From Argyresthia goedartella (Eukaryota; Arthropoda; Insecta; Lepidoptera; Argyresthiidae): a stretch of 64,000 nt of DNA. Below are positions 1 to 9,254 of the stretch, in pieces. Numbering within the stretch: position 1 is the stretch's first letter; each line of letters opens with the position of its first letter. Below the pieces are notes generated by a model. That model searched no databases. It was not told the DNA's origin and saw only the letters and a program-made list of their open reading frames with translations. The stretch is taken from assembly GCA_949825045.1 (NCBI GenBank), contig OX463821.1, positions 34,430,486 to 34,494,485 on the forward strand, in the 5' to 3' direction. The translations under genes were made by a program, and so were the position numbers.

Positions 1-42
1 AAACTGGACGCTTCGCTTGCTCGGTCAATTATTATTTCATTC
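1..42 (-). repeat. Module E repeat fragment (GAGCGAGCGAAGCGTCC-type)
   Basis: The opening bases read, on the minus strand, as the gaccgag...gcgaagcgtcc core that recurs at 6075 and 40118 and, modified, near 56340. It is cut by the window edge. The family is unnamed here. Confidence 0.6.
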
Positions 43-360
43 AAGTTCTAATTATGCGGAGTTAATTATTTATTTAATTATGGTCAATTTATTTATCGGC
101 CACTAGCTTACCGTGGCGCTTCTTCGCAACACGCTTTTGGTAATAATACCTTCCACTATTGGCACAATATTAACCTCAGCCTCAGATTAACGAAACTCTT
201 TGTATAAACTCAATTTCAATTCAATTCAATATGTTTATTGCAATAAATAACATTTCATAAGTTCTTAAATAAGTACAGTTTAGTCTCGATGTCATTTTAC
301 CCGTAGGGAGTAGCAATATTAATATACAGTCACATATGCACAATATACAGTCATATATTA
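43..360. other. No gene seen
   Basis: AT-rich sequence without a supported ORF or a repeat that I can match elsewhere in the window. Confidence 0.5.
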
Positions 361-437
361 ATATAAACACACATAATTTTGTAATTATTTATTCCTGCTT
401 ACTAATCATAATAATACAATTTTTCATATAGGTATTA

Positions 438-2548
438 TACTCTATCCACCGAAACGAGTTAATAGGGGAAAAATGAACTGGCATGTGATTGGTCGAACAA
501 TGACGTTAAGGCTGTGTTCACAGCGCGAGTTTTTTTAGTTTGTTCGTGCGACTCGTACTGTTCAGACGTGCTCACTGTGCTAGTGCAATCTATTATTTTA
601 TTTTTTGACTCGGCTTGTTATTTGGACTCTGGATAATTTTGTTACGTGTGACCCGGCTTTGTGATTGATTGCATTCCTAAAGACTTGGCGCTTGTATAAC
701 GGACTTTTTGAGTTTACTGTCGATTTGCCTAAGTGAGATGGCCGACAGTTTACATGGAGGTAACTCTGTGGAAAAAAGGCGACGACGAGCCTTTTCCTCG
801 ACTGAAAAAACAATGATATGGAACATGTATCAATCTATGAGGAGTTCCATGGAATCCCCTTCAAACAATGACGTCATGAAAGCTGTTGCATCATCTATGG
901 GTGTTCATTGGATGTCCATCTATAGAATTCTGAAAGAGAAAGAAACTAAAAATGTTTTAAATTCACCCAAAAAAACAAGAAAACGTACTTTCATTGTAGA
1001 CACAATCGACGACTTAACTAAATGTGCTATAAGAAGAAAAGTTCACGATTTATTTTCCCGAAATGAGATACCGACATTGGACAAAATAATGAATTCAATA
1101 AATGAAGATGGTACTTTGGGGACATTCAAAAGATCAACACTTCATAAAATCCTTAAAATGATTGGATTTAGGTACATTAAAAGATGCAGGAACAGCTTAT
1201 TGATTGATCGTGACGACATATTTTTTTGGCGGAGGAATTATTTGCGGACAATGAAAATGGCAAGAGAAGAAAAGAAAAAAATATATTACTTGGATGAGAC
1301 TTGGCTCAATGAAGGCCATACTACTACAAACGTATGGACTGATACAAATGTGAAAAATAAACGCGACGCATTCCTTGATGGCCTGACAACTGGATTAAAA
1401 AATCCTTCCGGTAAGTTCTTTAACATAATTCCATTGTTAAAACTGTCTTTGTCATTAATGCAATTCTTTGAAAAGGTTTGAATGTACCTGAGCGATCCTT
1501 AATTGGCGGCACTTATTGTTTGTTATGTTATCTTAAACTGTGTGAGCGTTAACTTTGTATCAGATCATTCAATACAATTTTTTATTGTTCCAGGAAAAGG
1601 AAAAAGGTTAATAATTACTCATATTGGAAGTGATGATGGATTTGTAGAAGGGGGCTTACACGTGTTCGAGTCAAAAAAGCAAGGAGATTACCATCAAGAT
1701 ATGAATGCCGAAGTGTTTGAGAATTGGTTCAAAAATATTCTTGAAAAGTTACATGATAATTGTATTATTGTAATGGACAACGCTTCGTACCACTCAAGAA
1801 AAGTAGAGCAAATTCCGACTGAAAAAAATAAAAAACAAGAGATAATTAATTGGTTGAAAGAAAAACAAATCCCCTTTCAGGATGATTTATTAAAACGAGA
1901 GCTACTGAATATCGTAAAAAATCATAAGGAGCAGTACGAGGCGCGTGTCGTAGACGAAATGGCGAAAGCTAAAAATAAAACTGTGGTACGACTTCCGCCG
2001 TATCACTGCGAATTAAATCCGATAGAGTTGATCTGGGCTCAAGTTAAAGGACATGTCGCATCCCGCAACAAAACATACAAGATGGCAGAATTAAAAATTT
2101 TATTAAACAACTCAATTCAAAATATTGACGCTGCAAAATGGAAAAAATGCATAAAACATGTCGAAGAGATAGTAGAACCGAAAATGAATGCCTTGGACAG
2201 AAATGTGGAAACAATGACCGAAACATTCATAATAAACGTGGGAAGTGACAGCGACAGTAGTGATACGTCGGAATAATTTAATTAATTGTATATGTTAAAC
2301 TATTTAAATATACATAATTTTATTTTAAAACATTGTCTTAATATTTTTCTTTCTTTCTCTAAGTTCAATACAAAATACTTAAGTGGTTTTAGTGCTTACT
2401 ATTGAGCGCACAAAATCATCGCATATGAACACACCTTAACTTTTTATCAGTATAGTTGACGCCCACTCACCTTTTTGTGTCCTTATCTTTTGTAAGGGAT
2501 TGTGCGACAGAGACAATGCTCTATTAACTCGTTTCGGTGGATAGAGTA
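438..2548 (+). mobile_element. Complete Tc1/mariner-superfamily DNA transposon, DD82E (Sailor-like)
   Basis: The two ends carry identical 28-bp terminal inverted repeats (438-465 and 2521-2548; tactctatccaccgaaacg...). TA dinucleotides lie at 436-437 and 2549-2550 as the target duplication. A second, imperfect inverted pair sits inside: gttaaggctgtgttcac near 505 and its complement near 2430-2450. The element is 2111 bp and holds one transposase gene with one intron. The spacing between the second Asp and the Glu of the transposase is 82 residues. From memory this is the hallmark of the Sailor (DD82E) group of the IS630-Tc1-mariner superfamily; the family name rests on that count, not on an alignment. 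Confidence 0.85.
738..2276 (+). CDS. Sailor-like DD82E transposase, two exons
   Basis: The coding sequence is exon 1 738-1410 plus exon 2 1594-2276, giving 451 residues. The intron (1411-1593) has a GTAAGT donor and a TTGTTCCAG acceptor. Splicing joins NPSG to KGKR in phase 1, and the two exons add to exactly 452 codons. I chose ATG 738 (MADSLHGG) because the reading frame upstream offers only non-ATG starts. An N-terminal helix-turn-helix DNA-binding region is expected over roughly residues 20-150. The catalytic triad is visible: D186 in YLDETW, D286 in VMDNASYH and E369 in ELNPIELIW, with 82 residues between D286 and E369. The enzyme would cut and join transposon ends in the nucleus. No stop or frameshift is seen, so the copy may be competent. 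Unspliced, the frame stops at 1481. Alternative view: a domesticated gene, but the intact TIRs argue against it. Confidence 0.85.
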
Positions 2549-2692
2549 TAGTTAAGCATATTTAAATATCTACAGTAATAATGTACTTTGACTTTGACTT
2601 TATGTAATAAAATATAGGTAATAACAATTTTTATGGATTGTAATTAAATAGTTTTCAATATTAATAATACTCTATCAAAGAATATCCAACTA

Positions 2693-2945
2693 ATATAATG
2701 AACATAAAAGTAGCGACGTTTAGATGTTTGGATGTTTGTTTTAGCGTGTTTGTGCCTCAATCAAGCTAAAACGGCGGAACGGACTTCAATGAAATTAAAC
2801 TCACATATAGTTTATGAGCTAGATTAACATATAGAATACTTTTCATCCGACTGCATAAGAAAGAGGGAATGTTTTCTGGGTTAAGGATGATTCCTAGATA
2901 CACGCTGACAAAGTTGCAGCCACCAGCTAGTAATATATAGTTAAT
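2693..2945 (+). repeat. Dispersed repeat R (Lepidoptera-type, 'gcttgattgaggcac' family)
   Basis: Matches 29465-29890 (opposite orientation) and 45983-46197. Shared blocks include gtgcctcaatca, gctaaaacgg, tttatgagctagattaacat and a terminal agctagta. No coding capacity. I recognise the family as very common in Lepidoptera, but its class is uncertain. Confidence 0.6.
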
Positions 2946-3470
2946 GAAAGCAAAGAGTTTCGTTAATCTGGTTTTGCTACCAACGCCACCTGTCGGAAAT
3001 GCTGAACTTTTTTTTTTACTCAAACCAGCTCCGAGCGGATGGGAGAAAAAAATAAAACAGGAATTAAACAAACCGGTCGGCGATTCTCGAGTTTTAGTGA
3101 TACTTACACAAAGCGTTTCATTTTTATAAATAAATATTCAGTGAAAGGCGTAAAACTAATTCGAACCTCAAAACTAAATGATGACTACAATTTAGGCAGC
3201 CATTAAAACTAATTGTGACCTATTGAATTATCCTATGTCCGGGCTTTAAAGCCGTCACAGCCCATGCATGATACAGAGCGCGACAAATATCTTTGTCTCT
3301 GAACGTAAGGTAAGAAAGAGAAGGTGTGATGATAAAATTCGCCAAGTTAAAATAAAATAAATACCGACTTGAAGTTCAAGCCCTATTTGTTCCTTCCTGG
3401 TGAAGATGCTAATGAAGTCAGGTGCATGAAAAGTCCTCATCAAAACTTTTGCTGCTAGGAAACACAAACC
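2946..3470. other. No gene seen
   Basis: Only short spurious ORFs. Nothing here is supported beyond ordinary AT-rich sequence. Confidence 0.5.
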
Positions 3471-3840
3471 AAAACGTCTTCTGTATATATGTCACCGTAA
3501 GATAGTCAAAACGTCTTCTGTATATATGTCACCGTAAGATAGTCAAAACGTCTTCTGTATATATGTCACCGTAAGATAGTCAAAACGTCTTCTGTATATA
3601 TGTCACGGTAAGATAGTCAAAACGTCTTCTGTATATATGTCACCGTAAGATAGTCAAAACGTCTTCTGTATATATGTCACCGTAAGATAGTCAAAACGTC
3701 TTCTGTATATATGTCACCGTAAGATAGTCAAAACGTCTTCTGTATATATGTCACGGTAAGATAGTCCAAACGTCTTCTGTATATATGTCACCGTAAGATA
3801 GTCAAAACGTCTTCTGTATATATGTCACCGTAAGATAGTC
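3471..3840. repeat. 37-bp minisatellite, exactly 10 units
   Basis: The unit (aaaacgtcttctgtatatat followed by gtcaccgtaagatagtc) is repeated ten times with no length variation. Units 4 and 8 share a c-to-g change (cacggtaag), spaced four units apart. The second half of the unit (tatatatgtcaccgtaag...) equals the terminal inverted repeat of the adjoining foldback element, so the array looks like an amplified element end. Confidence 0.95.
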
Positions 3841-4199
3841 AAAACCGAAACGCGCTGGTTGATCAACTATCGACAGATAGTAAAGCAGGGCTTAGAATTT
3901 ACGTTTCTTTTGGTCTTACATGTCAACCTAACACGAAGACTATGAGGGGGCTTCGCGGCGCTCGCCCCCTCTGTCTTCACCTAAGTGTGTTACCGCAGTG
4001 TTTGCCCTGGTATTTCGTTTGCTATTCCAGTATAAACCAGTTTACTATTTAACGGTTCTAACCGTTAGTTTATCAACTAACGCGTCATATAGCTTACTAT
4101 ATGACGCGTTAGTTGATAAACTAAGCAGTACGCTACAGAGAAAAAAACCGTTAGTGTATCAACTAACGGTTTTGATAATCTTAGGGTGACATATATATT
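3817..4199 (+). mobile_element. Non-autonomous foldback element with module D and a 28-bp perfect hairpin
   Basis: The left end (3817-3847, tatatatgtcaccgtaag...caaaaccg) is the inverted complement of the right end (about 4168-4198), with roughly 28 of 31 positions matching. Inside lies the GC-rich imperfect palindrome agggggcttcgcggcgctcg (module D, about 3945-3970). There is also a perfect stem of 28 bp (4065-4092 with 4097-4124, loop ctta) and a smaller inverted pair at 4148-4171. It has no ORF. The transposase that mobilised it is unknown. Confidence 0.65.
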
Positions 4200-4209
4200 T
4201 TTGGTTTTG

Positions 4210-4370
4210 TTAATTTTTCAAAAAGCGCTCAATAAATTTTGTAATTTATATGGGATTTACCACCTCTGAAGTATGACCTATCAATAAAAAAAAAGTTCAT
4301 CAAAATCGATTCATAATTGACGGAATAATAGCGTAACAAACATATATAAAAAAAAAAGTCGGTTCAAAAG
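4210..4370 (-). repeat. Lepidoptera-type dispersed repeat ('aaccgacttcaaaa' family)
   Basis: On the minus strand it contains gaaccgac, a T-run, ccgtcaattatgaatcgatt and ggtcatactt. It matches 31705-31870 on the plus strand. Non-coding. Confidence 0.55.
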
Positions 4371-4582
4371 TAGGGTAAGGCGGGATGAGAGAGGGAGAGG
4401 TCGCATTTCATTTCGAGCCAAAGATATTTGGTGAGATCTGTACCTTGGGCCTCTGCCAATACCGAAGAGCAAATTTATTATTTGACGTAGTCGGTTCACG
4501 ACCGAACTGTTGATATTAGATTTTAGTCTGGAGAGCTATCTTGATTTAAAAAAAAGCTGATTAGTTAGGTATTTTTGGTTTA

Positions 4583-4796
4583 TAGGTCATAAACATAAAC
4601 GTTTACATACAGGCACGTACATTGCTTCGGACCACACACTAGGATACCCTATGTCGTGGGTGACAGAAACAGCGACGTCACACATATTTACATCCAAGAC
4701 CTGGGGGGTTATTTTTCTCTTTACCCCCAGCCGGGGAACGAACCCGGGACCTCTCGCACGGTAGGCAGAGCCACAACCGCCACATAGACCGTCGGG
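4583..4796 (-). mobile_element. SINE-A copy (tRNA-derived)
   Basis: On the minus strand it starts with a tRNA-like head (ggttgtggctctgcctacc, then a B-box-like gggttcgttcc), followed by aagacc/ggatgt, gtgacgtcgctgtttctg and aatgtacgtgcctgta. It matches the best copy at 59738-59970. The A-box region is damaged in this copy. Confidence 0.75.
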
Positions 4797-4901
4797 TGAT
4801 CTCTTGTAAGCTGACACTATTCATTGAGACTTACGATGAAAAAACTAAAGGATTTAAATTTTTGCGGTGATCTTGCAGACTTATTGTACTAATAAAATAT
4901 G

Positions 4902-4920
4902 TTGTTTTGTTTCAGGTAAG
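4902..4920 (+). promoter_or_regulatory. Recursive-splice-like site (zero-length exon, AG|GTAAG)
   Basis: A pyrimidine-rich run, ttgttttgtttcag, is followed immediately by gtaagc, so a 3' splice site abuts a 5' splice site at 4915/4916. That is the arrangement of ratchet points in long insect introns. Usage cannot be shown from sequence alone, and a long + strand intron around it is inferred. Confidence 0.4.
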
Positions 4921-5044
4921 CGATGGATTTTTACCCAAAAAGAGGAACAGGTTTTAATTTAAGTTACATTCCATGGCCAATCCTAACTACACGTACTACA
5001 CTGACATTGCTATTGGCATCACTTAAATTTTGGTTTAATTTCAT

Positions 5045-5165
5045 TTCATAATTTCTTTATTGAACACAAAATTTAAAGCAAAGCAAAGACAAAACAGTGC
5101 ACAATCGGCGTACTTATCTCTAGCTAAGAGATCTCTTCCAGCAAGCCTTAGAGAGTGAGAGGTGA
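5045..5165 (-). repeat. Family Q LINE-type 3' end
   Basis: Minus-strand sequence with gctggaagagatctctta, gagataagtacgcc and a terminal aataaag. It matches copies at 31325, 35527, 43208 and 60335. Likely a 3' UTR of a non-LTR retrotransposon; no ORF remains. Confidence 0.6.
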
Positions 5166-5200
5166 TTGTTGAGCGGGGATACAACAAACATTGAAATTGT

Positions 5201-5700
5201 CATTTGAGCAATTTTGAGCGACTGTCGAAAAAGGGATATTACAATGTTCAAGATTACTTAAATGACGGGACTGTATGGGTTTAATTCAAAATTCAAAAAG
5301 AGTTTATTTCCATAAGAAACACATAGGTAACATTTGGAGAATGTCAAATCTTAAACTAACACATGTATAAGGTACAGGGAAATATAGAACTCAATTTGAA
5401 TTCCGTCACCTCAATGTTTTAGATGCTGGAGGCAAAGAGGCGACTAGATCTGGCTCAACACAGACCTTGCTGTTAATAATTTGTAATTATTTATTCCTGC
5501 TTATTAATTATAACAATTCATATTGAAATATTTGTATTAGTAAAGCACAAGCAATTTTTAAAAGCGATCTAAAAATAAATCTATGGGAGTTTCTACGCCC
5601 TTCATCTCCCACAGTGATCCAATGTAGAGAAGTGGCAAAAAATGATGATTGCTAAGAATATGTAAATATCTACAGTAATAAAGAGATTTGATTGATTGAT
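5201..5700 (+). repeat. J3-type LINE 3' end, interrupted by a 165-bp insertion
   Basis: It matches the minus-strand element at 55196-56037 from the last codons (gggatattacaatgttcaag) through the 3' UTR to the tail (ctacagtaataaag, then gattgattgattg). Between gtatgggtttaat and ctggctcaacac, which are adjacent in the other copy, about 165 bp (5283-5450) is inserted. That insert starts with repeated aattc motifs and looks like another retroelement tail in minus orientation. Confidence 0.7.
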
Positions 5701-6074
5701 TGATAAGCAAACACCAATGCAGAAGTTTGGGATTGCGGAATTTTGGCGTACCTTAGCAAGCATGTTAATTAAGGCGACGCATTAGGTAAAGCTTTTTGTA
5801 TATCTACAATACAATTTCGTACCTCATTTGTATTTATGTACAGGTTATTTATATAATTGTTATAAAAAGTATTAAGTTACGTAGCTCTCTTAGCCCTCCA
5901 TCTATCGACAAAAAGCCTCTCTATGAGAGCTGATGGTGAAATTTTAATATAATTAATTTCCGCTGTCGGGGCGCCATTAAGCATTATGTTATACTTCCTT
6001 CCAGATTTCCACTCCGTTTAATTCCATCACCACTATACCATCATGATAACTTACAAGAATCATGTTCATCGGTT
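5701..6074. other. No gene seen
   Basis: AT-rich, no supported ORF or named repeat. Confidence 0.5.
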
Positions 6075-6415
6075 ATTGACCGAGCGAGCGAAGCGTCCAG
6101 TTTCGAGATTGACCAAAAGTGCCTTTGTCCGTCCGTCTGTCCGCTCTCGCCTGCAGGTCGCGTGTCCGTCTGTCCGCTCTCGCCTGCAGTTCGCGTGTCC
6201 GTCTGTCCGCTCTCGCCTGCAGTTCGCGTGTTTCAGTTGATTTTGACAAAAATTGGCGTAAAAGCTCCGTGTTTTTTTTTTAGTCGAACGCTATTTTCGA
6301 TAGGATGAAAAAGGGGCAGAGTTTGCTGTAGCGTTGTTTATCGACGGATTTCAATCAATTTTGAGTGACAAACTAAGGACTTTCTACACAAGATGTTGCG
6401 GAAAAAAAACCTAAA
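6075..6415 (+). repeat. Module E dispersed repeat with local 33-bp triplication
   Basis: It shares gaccgagcgagcgaagcgtc, gtttgctgtagcgtt, tatcgacggatttcaatca and acacaagatgttgcg with 40118-40400. This copy alone contains three tandem 33-bp units (6127-6230; cgtgtccgtctgtccgctc...). It ends at a run of about 18 G at 6416-6434. The small ORF here is fortuitous. Confidence 0.65.
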
Positions 6416-6467
6416 GGGGGGGGGGGGGGGGGGGTGGAAATTTCAAACAAGTTCTCACAGAACTACT

Positions 6468-6534
6468 TTGCAACCTTATATACATATACATACTGTCAAC
6501 TTTGCAACCTTATATACATATACATATTGTCAAC
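6468..6534. repeat. 34-bp tandem duplication
   Basis: The string tttgcaaccttatatacata...tgtcaac occurs twice in a row with one difference (tactg versus tattg). Confidence 0.85.
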
Positions 6535-6556
6535 CGCTAAATGGAGTTTAAACGCA

Positions 6557-7073
6557 GTATAAATGTCGCAGTGGTTGGTTAAATCAGACACTTAACTCAC
6601 TCTCTAGACCGTTAATTAAATACCGACGTTTAACCAAGTCACTAGCATTTTGATTTAAATAAAGCATCGTCGAAAACGTTTAACAATCTGTCTTACCGAA
6701 AGTCGGCGTGTTGGAAAACAAGATGGCGTCACGACAACAGCTGATTTGCACAGCTTATATCAGGGTAAAACATTGCGGTAGCTTGGGTGAAGGAAAAAGG
6801 GGGTGAGCGAAGCGAAGCCCCTTTTATCCTTCGTCTTCGGTTGAACATATAAGAACAACAAAAAATACTTAAAACATAAACTTAAGTACACATAAAAAAT
6901 ATTTATATAGTATATGTCTTGTTGCCTAGGAACGTTTAGACAACTTGTTAAATGTTTCGTTCACTCACTTGTCTGACGGAATTTTAGTGACTTGGTTAAA
7001 CGTTGGTATTTAATTAATAGTCTAGAGAGTTAGTTAAGAGTCTGATTTAACCAACTAACTGCGACATAAATAC
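6557..7073. mobile_element. Foldback element, 88-bp TIRs around module D
   Basis: 6557-6644 and 6985-7073 are inverted repeats with about 90 percent identity (gtcgcag.ggttggttaaat ... tttaaccaagtcacta). Between them lies module D in minus orientation, including gggggtgagcgaagcgaagc and the flanking tacttaaaacataaact. The flanks aacgc on both sides (about 6551 and 7074) could be a short target duplication. There is no ORF. Confidence 0.8.
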
Positions 7074-7517
7074 AACGCGGCCAGGTTTAGTTGGGACTTG
7101 TCTAACAGGCGACATCCTTGCCGTGCTTGACTACGTAACTTACCGTGTTGTCCTTAAATTAAGTGTTAGCCCGTAGTCACAGCCCGTTTTGCATATTGGA
7201 GCTCCCCAGCGACATCGCGAGACGTATCCATGCATAATTCCAACGTCGCAACATACATAACACATGAAATACCAAACCAAACGACCGCTCCAAACCATTC
7301 ATACTGGAAGCGCCATTCATCTGCTTACCCGTATTGTAATCTCTGCAGAGTTTCAAGGTTTTTTAGTCATGCATTCTTTTGCGTGCTCATGCGTTAGATC
7401 TACGTGCGTGCTTATCGCGATAATTAGTTTGCAACTGTAGATGTATCTCTTTGTAGCCATCACCTCGTCTCCTGCTCCTGCAATAAATGATAGACTTGCA
7501 TATGAGACATTTGTAAG
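7074..7517. other. No gene seen
   Basis: No supported ORF. The minus-strand reading frame at 7353-7544 has no recognisable motif and is treated as fortuitous. Confidence 0.5.
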
Positions 7518-7965
7518 TGTTTTTAGGGTTCTGCAGAGAAACAAGGAACCCTTATAGTTTCGTCCGTCCGTGTGTCACAGCAACTTTATGCAGAAACTAT
7601 TAGGACTACACAGTTGAAACTTGGTATGTAGATGTATTCTGTGAACCGCTTTACGATTTTTATACAAAAATTGAAAAATCAACATAACTAAAGGGGGCTC
7701 CATGGAAAAGAATCCAAATTTTATTTTTTCATTAAACCTATATATGTGTGGGGTGTCTATAGATAGGTCTTTAAAAATCACGTTGAGATTCCTGAAACCA
7801 TTTTACCCAAAGTAAATAGTTAAAGAGACAGACCCTTCCAAAGTGGACAAAACGTGTGGGGACACTCCCCTCCCCCCTCTAACTTTTAAAATACGAGATT
7901 TAAAAATCTACAAAAAATATAAACTTAATACAAACTTTCAAACGTTAAAATAAAACTTAAAAGCA
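7518..7965 (+). repeat. Lepidoptera-type 'gggttcc' element, left part, cut by LINE-1
   Basis: It begins tttttagggttctgcagaga and matches the fuller copy at 48186-48835 (tagatgtattctgtgaaccg, atgtgtggggtg, cattgagattcctgaaac). The match is lost at about 7965, where a truncated LINE begins, so the LINE appears to have inserted into it. Confidence 0.7.
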
Positions 7966-9254
7966 AAAAAACATGGCTAACAAAAGGTATCAAACAATCC
8001 TGTAAGAATAAAAGACTACTAAAACTACTTGTAAATAAAATAGATAATAAAATTCTAAATAATGCCTATAAACAATATAAACTATTATTGAAAAAAAATT
8101 GTAAAAACGTCTCAAAGGATCCAAAACATTAATAAAATCAAAAACTCTGATAACATAATAAAATCGACTTGGCACTTAATAAAGGAGCAAACTAACAAAG
8201 TTACAAAAATAGATAGAGTTAACATTAAATTGAATGAACAAAATAAAATAATAGATAACCCGCTTCGTATAGCTAATATTTTCAACGACTTTTTCCTGAA
8301 TGTTGCAAATTCAGATCCCTCGCTTCCCGCACCAAAAAGAAAAGCTGTAATTGAGCCGTCTGAAAATTCAATGTACTTAAAACCAGTTACCATCCCTGAA
8401 GTTATTAAAATAATAAAAGAATTAAAAAACAAAAAAAGTTTCGGTCATGACGAACTGCCTCCATTACTAATAAAAAAATGTGTTGAAACATTGGCCCCTA
8501 TTCTGTCGTTTCTTATAAATCAGTCTTTTTCAGATGGTACAGTACCAGACCTCTTAAAACTATCCATAATTAAACCTATTTACAAAAAAGGTAACAAAAG
8601 TAACTGCACAAACTACAGACCAATTGCTCTTTTACCTACATTCGCAAAAATCTTTGAAACTGCCATGGCAAACAGACTGTATTCCTTCTGTGAACAATTT
8701 AATATATTTAGTAAGTCCCAATATGGATTTAGAAAAAACCACTCGACATCACTAGCTGTTTATAAATATATTACAGATATTTTAAATATTATAAATAATA
8801 AAAAATATGCTATTGGTTTACTTCTCGATATGAGCAAGGCATATGATCGTGTCCTTTATGATATATTATTAAAAAAAAAAATATGGAATAGGTGTTCGTG
8901 GTATTGTGCACCAATGGTTCGACTCTTACTTATCAAACAGATATCAACTTGTAGAAATAGAACATTATGATGGTAAAACTGGTTTGATTAATAAAGTGCG
9001 ATCTGAAAAAGCACATGTCACTAAGTCAATCCCCTAAGGAAGTGTACTGGGGTGCATTCTCTTTCTGCTCTACATTAATGACTTGCCTAAACAAATTAAC
9101 CATTCATCCACTCTATTTGCCGACGATATATCAATAGTTATACCTTGCCAAAATGCCACCGACCTCAACGTACTTCTTCAAACTACATTTGATACATTAA
9201 TTAACTGGTTAAATGAACACAATTTACAAATAAATTATTCCAAAACAAAACTAC

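Larger units (their letters stand above)
361..2602 (+). repeat. 3' end of a J3-type LINE, split by the Sailor-like transposon
   Basis: The left part (361-435, containing ttatttattcctgctta) and the right part (2551-2602, containing atatctacagtaataa) both match the 3' region of the retrotransposon at 55196-56037 (minus) and 5201-5700. In the intact relative the two parts are joined as gtattagttaagcata, which is exactly what remains if the transposon and one TA are removed. The copy is 5' truncated and non-coding. Confidence 0.7.

Noticed and set aside
3471..3840. CRISPR-like look of regular direct repeats
   Set aside because: Units are contiguous with no unique spacers, in eukaryotic DNA; no cas genes.
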